Shown piece after piece: positions 1-6,482 of a stretch of DNA of 10,810 nt. Made by a program: the position numbers and the translations under genes. The first letter of the stretch is position 1. The number at the start of each line of letters is the position of its first letter. The notes beneath the pieces are model-generated. The model worked only from the letters and a program-made list of their open reading frames with translations. It was not told where the DNA came from and searched no databases. The stretch comes from Spirochaetaceae bacterium (GTDB lineage Bacteria; Spirochaetota; Spirochaetia; Treponematales; Breznakiellaceae), in contig JAITRV010000267.1 of NCBI GenBank assembly GCA_031288215.1, forward strand, positions 1 through 10,810, in the 5' to 3' direction.

Positions 1-203
1 TCCACATAGAGCACATCCTCAATTTTGAACTCCATGAGTTTGGCATTTTCCCCCAGGGGGTTATAGATGAGGATCAGCTTGTGTTTTTCCGACGGATGCT
101 GCCGGGGACACCCGAGAAACGGGACTCCGTCTTTGGGAGGTCCCCCCGTACTCTTCACAATATCGTAAAGCGGCAGTAATTCAAGCAGACTTGATACACC
201 CAT
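1..203 (-). CDS. Hypothetical protein, N-terminal fragment (runs off the left edge)
   Basis: Reading leftward from the ATG at 203-201, an open frame of 67 codons continues to the window edge without a stop. The start is well supported: GGAGG lies about 5 nt upstream (around 208-213) and a good promoter precedes it. The visible residues begin MGVSSLLELLPLYDIVKS, followed by a Gly/Pro-rich stretch with a single Cys (FLGCPRQH) and a hydrophobic beta-like segment (LILIYNP). No signal peptide, transmembrane helix or catalytic motif is evident, so it is probably cytoplasmic. I do not recognise the family and the remainder is outside the window. It is separated from the sugar operon by 100 bp, a hairpin and its own promoter, so it is probably an independent transcription unit rather than the last gene of that operon. 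Confidence 0.7.
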   Translation of the reverse strand, partial: MGVSSLLELLPLYDIVKSTGGPPKDGVPFLGCPRQHPSEKHKLILIYNPLGENAKLMEFKIEDVLYV

Positions 204-222
204 GGCTACCTCCTTGCCCTCT

Positions 223-251
223 ATTATAACTCCACGCGGGCCTAAAATCAA
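223..251 (-). promoter_or_regulatory. Sigma-70-type promoter of the hypothetical gene at 1-203
   Basis: On the minus strand there is TTGATT (-35, 246-251), a 17-bp spacer, then a perfect TATAAT (-10, 223-228). Transcription would start near 216, giving a 5' leader of roughly 12 nt that contains the GGAGG ribosome binding site. Both hexamers and the spacer are near ideal, so the downstream gene is likely expressed independently of the sugar operon. Confidence 0.75.
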
Positions 252-271
252 CCTTTTCGAGGACAGGAGTA

Positions 272-295
272 TTTACCCCCTTAAAAGGGGGTAAA
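272..295 (-). terminator. Perfect hairpin after the sugar operon, probable terminator or 3' end
   Basis: Two 11-bp perfectly complementary arms, 272-282 (TTTACCCCCTT) and 285-295 (AAGGGGGTAAA), lie 9 nt downstream of the permease stop codon. The stem has five consecutive G:C pairs. The strand following it toward the next gene has no clear T-run (it reads ACTCCTG), so intrinsic termination may be weak. The element could instead protect the transcript's 3' end. Its place between the operon end and the next promoter supports a boundary role. Confidence 0.6.
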
Positions 296-303
296 CGCCG
301 GGC

Positions 304-1290
304 TTACCGGAGGCCTTTTTTCTGTTTCTGGTAACAATCGAAGCCCACCGCCAGCAGCAGCACCGATCCTTTGATCACCATCTGCACATACTGGGTAATG
401 TTCATCAGCACCATGCCGTTGCTCAGGACCCCGAGGATGAGAATTCCGGCCACCACATTGGAGATCTTGCCGGACCCGCCGTTCACGCTGACCCCGCCCA
501 GGACCACCGCGGTGAGCACGTCGAACTCGAAGCCCTTCCCTGCCAGGGCCTGGCCGGACATGGTACGGGACAGCATCACAATGCCGGCCACCCCCGCGAA
601 GAATCCCGACAGGGTATACACCAGGTACTTAACCCGTTTCACGTTGATCCCCGAAAGGGCCGCGGCCTCCTCGTTGCCCCCCACCGCGTAAAAGTAGCGG
701 CCAAAATAGGTCTGGTTGAGGATAAAGGCGCCCACGGAGAGGATCACGATCATGATGATCACCGGAATCGGCACCGGCCCCAGATAGCCCTGTCCGATCA
801 CGGTAAAGCCCTTGGGAAATCCGAAGATGGGAACTCCCCCGCAGATGATAAACGCGAGCCCCTCCAGAATGGTCATGGTGGAGAGGGTTACGATGAGGGG
901 CGGCATCCTGATATTGGCAATGACCCAGCCGTTAAAAAACCCCACCGCCGTAGCCATGGCAATGGCCGCGAGACAGGCCGGAACCGGGTGCATGCCTGCC
1001 TTGACCATAAACCAGGCGGAGGCAATGTTCACCAGGGTGATAGTGGAACCGATGGATAGGTCTATGCCCCCCAAAAGCAGCACAAAGGCCATCCCCACCG
1101 AAGCGATCCCCATCATGGATACCTGGCGTATCACGTTGAGGATATTGTTGGCCCTTTGAAACTTGCCGTCCGTAAGGGCGCTGAATAAAATGATTAACAG
1201 CAGGAGCGCAAGATAGATGCCGTAGTTTTTCACCAGGTCAAAAGCCTTTTTTACGGAAATTTCTTTTATCTGAATACGTTCAACCGTCAT
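304..1290 (-). CDS. Sugar ABC transporter permease, RbsC/BPD_transp_2 family
   Basis: 328 residues, the usual size for ribose/xylose-type inner-membrane permeases. After a polar N-terminus of about 23 residues the protein is almost entirely hydrophobic, with roughly eight to ten membrane segments. Family hallmarks are GGIDLSIGS (74-82), VGGNEEAAALSGI (203-215), the cytoplasmic loop that contacts the ATPase, and a FDVLTAVVLGG stretch followed by NGGSG near 256-274. Presumably two copies form the channel and receive substrate from the lipoprotein encoded at 2888-3838. The ATG overlaps the ATPase stop codon (ATGA, 1287-1290) and is preceded by AAGGAGG, so translation of the two genes is probably coupled. 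It is the last gene of the operon. Family assignment is secure; the sugar (ribose, xylose or a sugar alcohol) is not determined by the sequence. Confidence 0.95.
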   Translation of the reverse strand: MTVERIQIKEISVKKAFDLVKNYGIYLALLLLIILFSALTDGKFQRANNILNVIRQVSMMGIASVGMAFVLLLGGIDLSIGSTITLVNIASAWFMVKAGMHPVPACLAAIAMATAVGFFNGWVIANIRMPPLIVTLSTMTILEGLAFIICGGVPIFGFPKGFTVIGQGYLGPVPIPVIIMIVILSVGAFILNQTYFGRYFYAVGGNEEAAALSGINVKRVKYLVYTLSGFFAGVAGIVMLSRTMSGQALAGKGFEFDVLTAVVLGGVSVNGGSGKISNVVAGILILGVLSNGMVLMNITQYVQMVIKGSVLLLAVGFDCYQKQKKGLR

Positions 1291-2789
1291 ACCGCCTCCT
1301 TTTCAGTCTTAGACGCGTAACTCATAATCAGTTCCTGATCGAACTGTTTCGCGCCAAGCTCCCCGCTTATCCTGCCCTCGGCAAGCACGATGATCCGGTC
1401 CGCCATCCCCACCAGTTCCTCCATCTCCGAGGAGATCATCACGATGGTTTTCCCCTTTTCCACCAGTTCATTGATAAGCTTGTAAATTTCGTGTTTCGCC
1501 CCCACGTCAATACCCCGGGTGGGCTCATCCAGAATAATCAGTTCCGGTTCCGTGGCAAGCCACTTGGCGATAATGACCTTCTGCTGATTGCCGCCGCTTA
1601 AATTTTTAATCTTCTGAAACAGATCCGGGGTCTTGATCCTCATGCTGGCCCGGTAGCTCTCTGCAATTTTTTGTTCCTGCCCCTTGTTGACCACCGACAT
1701 CCGGGAGATGCGGTTCAAAATCGCCATGCTGATATTGCCCTTAATGTCGACATCCAGCAGCGCCCCCTGGCGTTTGCGATCCTCCGGCACCAGGGCAATG
1801 CCGTTGTTGATAGCGTCCCGGGGCGTTTTGGGCGCTATCGGCTTTCCGTTAAAAAGAATCTCCCCCGCGGTCTTGGGCTTCACCCCAAAGAGCAGTTCCG
1901 CCAGTTCCGTCCGGCCCGCCCCGATAAGCCCGGCGAACCCCAGGACTTCCCCCCGATGGACCGTGAAGGAAATGTCCTTAAGGCCGTTCCCCGAAAGATG
2001 CCGGGTCTCCAGCAGCACCGTCTCCGTAATGGACGAGCCGCTGCGGGCCGGATAGGTTTCCTTGAGTTCCCGCCCGACCATGGCGGTAACCAGATGTTCC
2101 ACATTTGTCCGGGAGGTCTCGATGGTTTCTATCTTCCGGCCATCCCGCATGATGGTGATCCGGTCGGAGAGGCGGAAAATCTCGTCCATGCGGTGGGAAA
2201 TGTAAATAATGGTAACCCCCTGGGATTTCAGCCGGTCTACCATGGCAAACATATGTTCCACCTCCGCGTTGGTCAGGGGCGCCGACGGTTCGTCCATGAT
2301 GAGAAGCTGCGCCTTTTCAGACACCGCCTTGGCGATCTCCACCAGCTGCTGATATCCCACCGTCAGGTTCCGCACCAGTTCCCGGGGGTTTATATTAATA
2401 TCAAGCATCCTGAAAAGTTCCGCGGATCGTTCTTCCATCGCCTTGCGGTCGATGCGGATTCCCTTGCGGAGGGCCTTACCCAGGAAGATATTTTCCGCCG
2501 CCGAAAGTTCGTCCACCAGGTTGAATTCCTGGTAAATCACCGCGATGCCGTTTTCCTCCGCCAGTCGGGGAGACATGGCGGCGAATTCCTTTCCGTTGAC
2601 GATGATGCTTCCGCGGTCAGGCTCCACCGCGCCGGTGCAGGTTTTGATCAGGGTGGATTTACCGGCGCCGTTCTCCCCCACCAGGGCGTGAACCTCCCCC
2701 CGGATCACCTCAAGGCTCACATCGTCCAGGGCCGCCACCCCGGGATAGGTCTTCGTGATATTTTTTAACTGAAGCATGAATTCTTCCAT
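1287..2789 (-). CDS. Sugar ABC transporter ATP-binding protein, RbsA-type double ATPase
   Basis: About 500 residues with two fused nucleotide-binding domains, typical of the CUT2 (ribose/xylose/galactose) importer class. Domain 1 has Walker A GENGAGKST (38-46), a degenerate signature (LTVGYQQ, 142-148), Walker B LLIMDEP (162-168) and switch His199. Domain 2 has a degenerate Walker A, GLIGAGRTEL (287-296, Arg where Lys is expected), a canonical LSGGNQQKV signature (397-405) and Walker B LIILDEPTRGID (417-428), with Ser at the switch-His position. A degenerate second site is normal in this class. I chose ATG 2789, 10 nt after AGGAGG (2800-2805). A TTG at 2798 sits too close to that site, and ATG 2777 has only a weak GGAAG. 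It powers import with the permease encoded immediately downstream, which it overlaps by 4 nt. Confidence 0.95.
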   Translation of the reverse strand: MEEFMLQLKNITKTYPGVAALDDVSLEVIRGEVHALVGENGAGKSTLIKTCTGAVEPDRGSIIVNGKEFAAMSPRLAEENGIAVIYQEFNLVDELSAAENIFLGKALRKGIRIDRKAMEERSAELFRMLDININPRELVRNLTVGYQQLVEIAKAVSEKAQLLIMDEPSAPLTNAEVEHMFAMVDRLKSQGVTIIYISHRMDEIFRLSDRITIMRDGRKIETIETSRTNVEHLVTAMVGRELKETYPARSGSSITETVLLETRHLSGNGLKDISFTVHRGEVLGFAGLIGAGRTELAELLFGVKPKTAGEILFNGKPIAPKTPRDAINNGIALVPEDRKRQGALLDVDIKGNISMAILNRISRMSVVNKGQEQKIAESYRASMRIKTPDLFQKIKNLSGGNQQKVIIAKWLATEPELIILDEPTRGIDVGAKHEIYKLINELVEKGKTIVMISSEMEELVGMADRIIVLAEGRISGELGAKQFDQELIMSYASKTEKEAV

Positions 2790-2819
2790 AATATACAAAC
2801 CTCCTCTTTATGGTAGACG

Positions 2820-2879
2820 GGCGGTATTCGCCGCCTCACGGCACCCGCACAGAACCCAGGGGCCCCGGCGGATACCGCC
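2820..2879 (-). promoter_or_regulatory. Structured spacer between binding-protein and ATPase genes
   Basis: GGCGGTAT (2820-2827) and CCGCC (2831-2835) pair with the contiguous GGCGGATACCGCC (2867-2879), making a 13-bp GC-rich stem with a 3-nt bulge around a 31-nt loop. The loop contains the perfect 8-bp palindrome GGGGCCCC (2859-2866). No T-run follows, so it is not a standard terminator. In binding-protein-dependent transport operons such structures often stabilise or partly attenuate the message so that binding protein exceeds ATPase. That role is inferred here. Confidence 0.55.
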
Positions 2880-2887
2880 TGAGACTC

Positions 2888-3838
2888 TTACTCCGCCGCC
2901 TCAAGGTTGTTTATGGTAACCGGAATCATTTCCCGCATAACCTTCCGATCCGTCGGCTCGTTGTTCAGCAGCTTCTTGACCCACTCGTAAATAATGTAGC
3001 CGTTTGCCCGGGGGCTGCCGGAAAACAGGACCGACATCCTGATGGCCTCGTTGTTCCTGATGGCCTCCACCTCTTCCGCCGTGGCGTCCGCGGCAAAGAT
3101 GCCAAAGTCATCGGTCAATTTGTTCGCCGCCTTCACCGCGTTATTGGCCCCCACGGCGCCGCCGCCGCCGATACAGGCTATCACCTTCAGGTTCGGATAG
3201 GCCTCCAGAATGGTCTCGGTCTGGCTTATCCCTTCCCGGGGATTGATGGCGCTCTGATCCGCCACCTTCACCGCCTGGGGCGCCAGTTCCCTGATGGAGT
3301 CCCGGATACCGTTGCCCCGTTCCAGGAGGATCTCCTCCTGATCGTAGTTGAGGATCGCGTATTCGGCGGTCCCGCCGAGCTTTTCGTTGATCCACGCCGC
3401 CGCCTGGGTTCCGATGACCCTCCCGGCATCATAATTGCTGATCAGCCAGTTAATATCGGAATTCTCAATGTCGTTGTCCCAGCAGAATACCTTTATGCCG
3501 TTACTCCGGGCCTGGGCCAGCACGTTCTCCAGGGAATTCGGCTCGGCGACCTGAATGATGATGGCGTCCACGTTGTTGGCGATGAAGTTCTCTACCTGCT
3601 GAATCTGGTTGTTCGGATTCCCCTGGCAGTCCACATAGGTGAAAACGCCGCCGTCCGCCTTAACGAGCCCGTCAAGGGTCTGGCAGGTCGCGCCCCAGGT
3701 CGGATTGCTCAGATCCTTCACGGTCATGCCGATGCTGAAGCTGCTTTTTCCCGCCGCCTCTTCCCGTTTTGAACAGCCTCCCGCTACCAGGGCAAGCGCC
3801 GCCGCACAAAAAATCCCCGCTATCATGCCTTTTTTCAT
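2888..3838 (-). CDS. Periplasmic sugar-binding lipoprotein, RbsB-like (Peripla_BP_4 type)
   Basis: 316 residues. A short basic start (MKKGM), a hydrophobic core and a cysteine at residue 22 (VAGGC) form a lipoprotein signal with a relaxed lipobox, as spirochaetes allow. The mature protein should be membrane-anchored on the periplasmic side. The body follows the two-lobe sugar-binding fold: IGMTVKDLSNPTW (37-49), VDCQGNPNNQIQQVENFI (69-86), DAIIIQVAEP (91-100) and a FCWDNDI strand (118-124), which corresponds to the sugar-contacting segment of RbsB relatives. ATG 3838 has GGAGG about 6 nt upstream. It sits between the dehydrogenase gene and the ATPase gene, each separated by about 90-100 nt of structured spacer. 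It delivers substrate to the RbsC-type permease. Aromatic and acidic pocket residues fit a sugar or polyol, but the ligand is not identifiable by eye. Confidence 0.93.
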   Translation of the reverse strand: MKKGMIAGIFCAAALALVAGGCSKREEAAGKSSFSIGMTVKDLSNPTWGATCQTLDGLVKADGGVFTYVDCQGNPNNQIQQVENFIANNVDAIIIQVAEPNSLENVLAQARSNGIKVFCWDNDIENSDINWLISNYDAGRVIGTQAAAWINEKLGGTAEYAILNYDQEEILLERGNGIRDSIRELAPQAVKVADQSAINPREGISQTETILEAYPNLKVIACIGGGGAVGANNAVKAANKLTDDFGIFAADATAEEVEAIRNNEAIRMSVLFSGSPRANGYIIYEWVKKLLNNEPTDRKVMREMIPVTINNLEAAE

Positions 3839-3878
3839 TTGTTTCCTCCAAAAATCCCGCTTCCTTATATTTTCACAG

Positions 3879-3907
3879 GGCGGACCGAAAACTTCGGCCT
3901 TCCCGCC
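3879..3907. other. Stem-loop between dehydrogenase and binding-protein genes
   Basis: Nested inverted repeats: outer GGCGG (3879-3883) with CCGCC (3903-3907), inner CCGAA (3885-3889) with TTCGG (3893-3897). It lies in the 89-nt gap and is not followed by a T-run in the direction of transcription (the minus strand continues CTGTGAAAATATAAGG). It may be a processing or stability element or a leaky attenuator. TATAAG downstream of it on the minus strand resembles a -10 box but lacks a convincing -35. Confidence 0.45.
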
Positions 3908-3927
3908 ATGTGTTCCGCTCCGGGTTC

Positions 3928-4704
3928 CTAAATACAGGTAAAAGCCCCGTCGATGATAAAATCAGATCCGGTGGTAAAGGCGCTGGTATCTCCCGCCAGG
4001 TATACCGCGATAGCCTGGAGTTCTTCGGGCCGTCCCAGCCGCCTGAGGGGCGCCATGGCGTTCCACTGTTCTATCAGCGGCTTGAGGACCGGAGAACTCA
4101 GGGTAAGGTCCGTGCCGATATAGCCCGGACTGATGCTGTTCACCCGCACGTTTTTCAGGGCCCATTCCACCGCCAGGGATTTGGTCAGTTGAATAACCGC
4201 CGCCTTGGACGCGTTGTAGGAACACTGGGGCTGGGGCACATTAACGATATGGGCGGACATGGACGCGGTGGTAACAATCGAACCGCCCCCCTGCCGGATC
4301 ATCGCCTTCCCCGCGGCCTGGGCCGTGAGGAACACGCCGGTCAGGTTGATGGCGATGACCTTGTTCCAGTCCTCCAGGCTCATATCAACGGCGGAAATAT
4401 TCATGCAGATCCCCGCGTTGCAGAACGCCGCGTCTATCCTCCCGAATTCCTCCAGGAGCCGCTCTATCATGGCCTCCACCTCGGCCTTTTGGGTTACGTC
4501 CGTTCTGAGGGCCAGGGCCGTTCTTCCCGTGGCGGCGGCGATTTCCTCCGCCGCCTTTTTCGCGGCCCCCTCGTCCATATCGACGATGGCCACGTCGGCC
4601 CCCGCCTCCGCCAAAGCCCCGGCTATGCTATACCCAATCCCCCGGGCGCCGCCTGTTACAAAGGCTTTCTTGTTATCAAGCCTCAGTTTCTCAATAATTC
4701 CCAT
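3928..4704 (-). CDS. Short-chain dehydrogenase/reductase, polyol/ketose type
   Basis: 258 residues, classical SDR length. The NAD(P)-binding motif is TGGARGIG (17-24). Asp42 at the end of the second strand (AIVDMD) suggests a preference for NAD(H). Other landmarks are CNAG (95-98), Asn120, probable catalytic Ser148 with Tyr163 and Lys167 in YNASK, and the SPGYIGTDL loop (192-200). The NVPQPQ segment before the active Tyr, plus VRVNSISPGY, resembles mannitol/sorbose/xylulose reductases of the SDR family. A polyol-to-ketose oxidation, or the reverse, in the cytoplasm is therefore likely. I place the start at ATG 4704, where GGAGG sits 6 nt upstream. ATG 4716 has no well-spaced site. It follows the kinase gene by 33 nt, so its ketose product would be the natural substrate for that kinase. 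Generic 3-oxoacyl reductase-like activity is a less likely alternative. Confidence 0.88.
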   Translation of the reverse strand: MGIIEKLRLDNKKAFVTGGARGIGYSIAGALAEAGADVAIVDMDEGAAKKAAEEIAAATGRTALALRTDVTQKAEVEAMIERLLEEFGRIDAAFCNAGICMNISAVDMSLEDWNKVIAINLTGVFLTAQAAGKAMIRQGGGSIVTTASMSAHIVNVPQPQCSYNASKAAVIQLTKSLAVEWALKNVRVNSISPGYIGTDLTLSSPVLKPLIEQWNAMAPLRRLGRPEELQAIAVYLAGDTSAFTTGSDFIIDGAFTCI

Positions 4705-4737
4705 TACTTCCTCCATATCTCCGCGTTTTGTATCGCC

Positions 4738-6267
4738 TCATGACCCGGAACGGCTTAAATCCGCAAAATCCCCTTTCAGGTTCCGGTAGAGGGATTTATA
4801 AATTTTGAACAGCCCGTCGTAGACCTTCCGGGCCCCGTCCCGGGGCTTCACCGGCGGATCAAAGACCTGCCAGCTTTGGACATCCTCATAGGTGAAACAG
4901 CCGGTTCCCACGCCAGCCAGGATCACGTCCCCCAGGTTGGCCTCCACGTCCTCCCGGGGACAGCGGATCGAATGGCCGGTCACGTCGGCGATGATCTGCC
5001 GCCACAGGGGGGACTTGGCGGCCCCGCCGGCCACCAGAATGGATTCACCGATTTCGGTATGGGTACTTTCCAGGGAATCCCGGAGGGAGTAGGCCACCCC
5101 TTCCAGGAAGGCCCGGTACACGTGGGCCCGGGTATGGGCCAGGGAAAGCCCCATCAGGGTTCCCCGGGCATGGGTATCCCAGACCGGACTCCGTTCCCCC
5201 ATGAAATAGGGGAGCAGGATAAGCCCTTCGCTGCCGGGACCAATCCCCGCGGCGCTTTTGTCCAGGGCGGCATAGGCGTCGGGGCCGCCGTTTTTTTCGG
5301 CGGCCTTTTCCTCCCCGCCGAAATTATCCCGAAACCACTTGATCAGGGCGCCGGCGGTGGCCGCTCCCCCAAAGGAATAGGAAAGGGCCGTGGGGTCCTT
5401 CACATAGGGCATCTCGATGAGGCCCCGGGCGGGGATGGGCTTGTCGTGGACCAGGGCGGCGCACATGGAGGTGCCGATGGCGGCGGCATAGGTCCCCGGC
5501 TTGAAGACCCCGAGCCCCAGGGTAGCCACCACGCAGTCCACCCCGCCGGCGCATACCGGGATCCCCGCGGGCAGGCCCAGTTCCGCCGCCGCGGCTTTGG
5601 TCAGGCGCCCCACGATGTCGCTGGATTCAACGACGCGCTCCGGCATCATGCTCAGGGGAATCCCCATCTCCTCCAAGAGTTCAGCGGACCAGGTCCGGGT
5701 ATTCATGTCGAAAACGCCGCCTATGTTTCCCGCGGAAGAATAATCCACCGCCACTTCCCCGGTCCACCGGTAGATCACATAGGCATTGGGGGGCAGGAAG
5801 AGCTTTGTTTTGTCCCAGTTTTCGCGTTCGTTGTTTTTTATCCAGAGGATCTTCGTATATCCGTAATAGGGATCGGTCCCGTTATGGGTAATGCGCCGGA
5901 TCCGCTCCGGCCCGATATGCTCCAGCACCCATTGTTCCTCCGCCTGGGCCCGGCGATCCATCCAAATCAGGCAGGGCCGCAGGGGCCGCATATCGGCGTC
6001 CAGGGGGATTCCGGAACCGCCGTAGAGCCCGCTCACGGCGATGCCGGCGATCTCCGCGGCCCGCGGTCCGATTTTCCGCGCCACCTCCCGGATAGAGGCG
6101 TTACAGGCCTCCAGCCAAACTTCAGGCCACTGTTCCGCCCAGAGAGCCCGGGGAGTGAGCACCTCGTAGGTATGCAGGCTGGAGGCGATGAGCGTGCCCT
6201 CCGTATCCATGACGATGGCCTTGGTCCCGGAGGTACCAATATCTATCCCGATTAAACACCTTGCCAT
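4738..6267 (-). CDS. FGGY-family carbohydrate kinase, xylulokinase-like
   Basis: 509 residues, the family's normal length. The N-terminal lobe opens with the phosphate-binding IGIDIGTSGTKA (6-17). WAEQWPEVW (43-51) and WMDRRA (102-107) are typical substrate-side motifs of the xylulokinase branch. Asp244 in GGVDCVVATLG is the expected catalytic base. The C-terminal lobe has GERSPVWDTHARG (357-369) and GGAAKSPLWRQIIADVTG (414-431), matching FGGY signatures and the adenine site. It should phosphorylate a ketose, probably xylulose or ribulose, using ATP. It is the first gene of the operon. ATG 6267 has AAGGAG (6273-6278) 5 nt upstream and a leader of about 60 nt that carries the putative operator. 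Substrate is uncertain because FGGY members for xylulose, ribulose, erythritol and other sugars look alike. Confidence 0.92.
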   Translation of the reverse strand: MARCLIGIDIGTSGTKAIVMDTEGTLIASSLHTYEVLTPRALWAEQWPEVWLEACNASIREVARKIGPRAAEIAGIAVSGLYGGSGIPLDADMRPLRPCLIWMDRRAQAEEQWVLEHIGPERIRRITHNGTDPYYGYTKILWIKNNERENWDKTKLFLPPNAYVIYRWTGEVAVDYSSAGNIGGVFDMNTRTWSAELLEEMGIPLSMMPERVVESSDIVGRLTKAAAAELGLPAGIPVCAGGVDCVVATLGLGVFKPGTYAAAIGTSMCAALVHDKPIPARGLIEMPYVKDPTALSYSFGGAATAGALIKWFRDNFGGEEKAAEKNGGPDAYAALDKSAAGIGPGSEGLILLPYFMGERSPVWDTHARGTLMGLSLAHTRAHVYRAFLEGVAYSLRDSLESTHTEIGESILVAGGAAKSPLWRQIIADVTGHSIRCPREDVEANLGDVILAGVGTGCFTYEDVQSWQVFDPPVKPRDGARKVYDGLFKIYKSLYRNLKGDFADLSRSGS

Positions 6268-6298
6268 ACCCGCTCCTTCGTTTTTCCAAACATTTAGC

Positions 6299-6338
6299 CA
6301 AACGTTTGCGCTATCGTTTGCGCTATCGTTTTTATCAT
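6299..6338. promoter_or_regulatory. Putative LacI-family operator: palindrome plus 12-bp tandem repeat
   Basis: CAAACGTTTG (6299-6308) is a perfect palindrome centred on CpG, the hallmark of LacI/PurR/RbsR operators. On the minus strand it sits in TAGCGCAAACGTTTGGCTA, extending imperfect symmetry to 19 bp. The unit CGTTTGCGCTAT repeats exactly (6303-6314 and 6315-6326), with a third partial copy from 6327 (CGTTTTTATCAT), so half-sites recur every 12 bp. The array begins at the predicted start of operon transcription and extends about 30 bp downstream, where a bound repressor would block RNA polymerase. The divergent lacI-type gene is the obvious candidate regulator. Confidence 0.75.
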
Positions 6339-6365
6339 TGTATCATGGGAAATTTGGCCTGTCAA
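6337..6365 (-). promoter_or_regulatory. Strong sigma-70-type promoter of the sugar/polyol operon
   Basis: On the minus strand TTGACA (-35, 6360-6365) is followed by exactly 17 bp and TACAAT (-10, 6337-6342). Upstream lie A/T tracts (AAAAATTTTT and an A-run, roughly 6366-6398) that could act as an UP element. Start of transcription is expected near 6330, giving a leader of about 60 nt that overlaps the operator array. Near-consensus hexamers imply high unrepressed activity, hence a need for repression. Confidence 0.85.
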
Positions 6366-6445
6366 CAAAAATTTTTCAAAAAAAACGCGAATTTTTGCGG
6401 ATGCTCGGAAATTCAATACCCCTCCGGGAAAAACCTCCGGGGCAA

Positions 6446-6476
6446 CTTTGACATAACCGTCAAAGACGGGTAGTAT
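6446..6476 (+). promoter_or_regulatory. Promoter of the lacI-type gene, overlapped by an inverted repeat
   Basis: TTGACA (-35, 6448-6453), a 17-bp spacer, then TAGTAT (-10, 6471-6476). Transcription is predicted to start at about 6482-6484, on or next to the ATG at 6483. An exact inverted repeat, CTTTGAC (6446-6452) and GTCAAAG (6459-6465), overlaps the -35 box. It differs from the CAAACGTTTG operator, so it may serve another regulator or be incidental. Confidence 0.7.
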
Positions 6477-6482
6477 AGACCT

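Noticed and set aside
1671..2768. Long plus-strand open frame (365 codons) opposite the ATPase gene
   Set aside because: Antisense to a fully recognised ABC ATPase. The product is His/Arg/Pro-rich without any domain, typical of the complement of a GC-rich coding strand.
3862..3900. Internal promoter before the binding-protein gene (TATAAG on the minus strand)
   Set aside because: The -10 resembles consensus but no acceptable -35 lies 16-18 bp upstream, so it is not listed as a promoter.
2810..4743. Two overlapping plus-strand open frames opposite the binding-protein and dehydrogenase genes
   Set aside because: Both cover genes with clear family motifs on the minus strand. Their translations are low-complexity basic sequence.
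4876..6255. Plus-strand open frame of 459 codons opposite the kinase gene
   Set aside because: Complement of a canonical FGGY kinase. Gly/Pro/His-rich, no recognisable motif and no separate promoter or convincing ribosome binding site.
6303..6338. CRISPR-like or satellite repeat
   Set aside because: Only two exact 12-bp units without spacers. Position and palindrome fit an operator far better.
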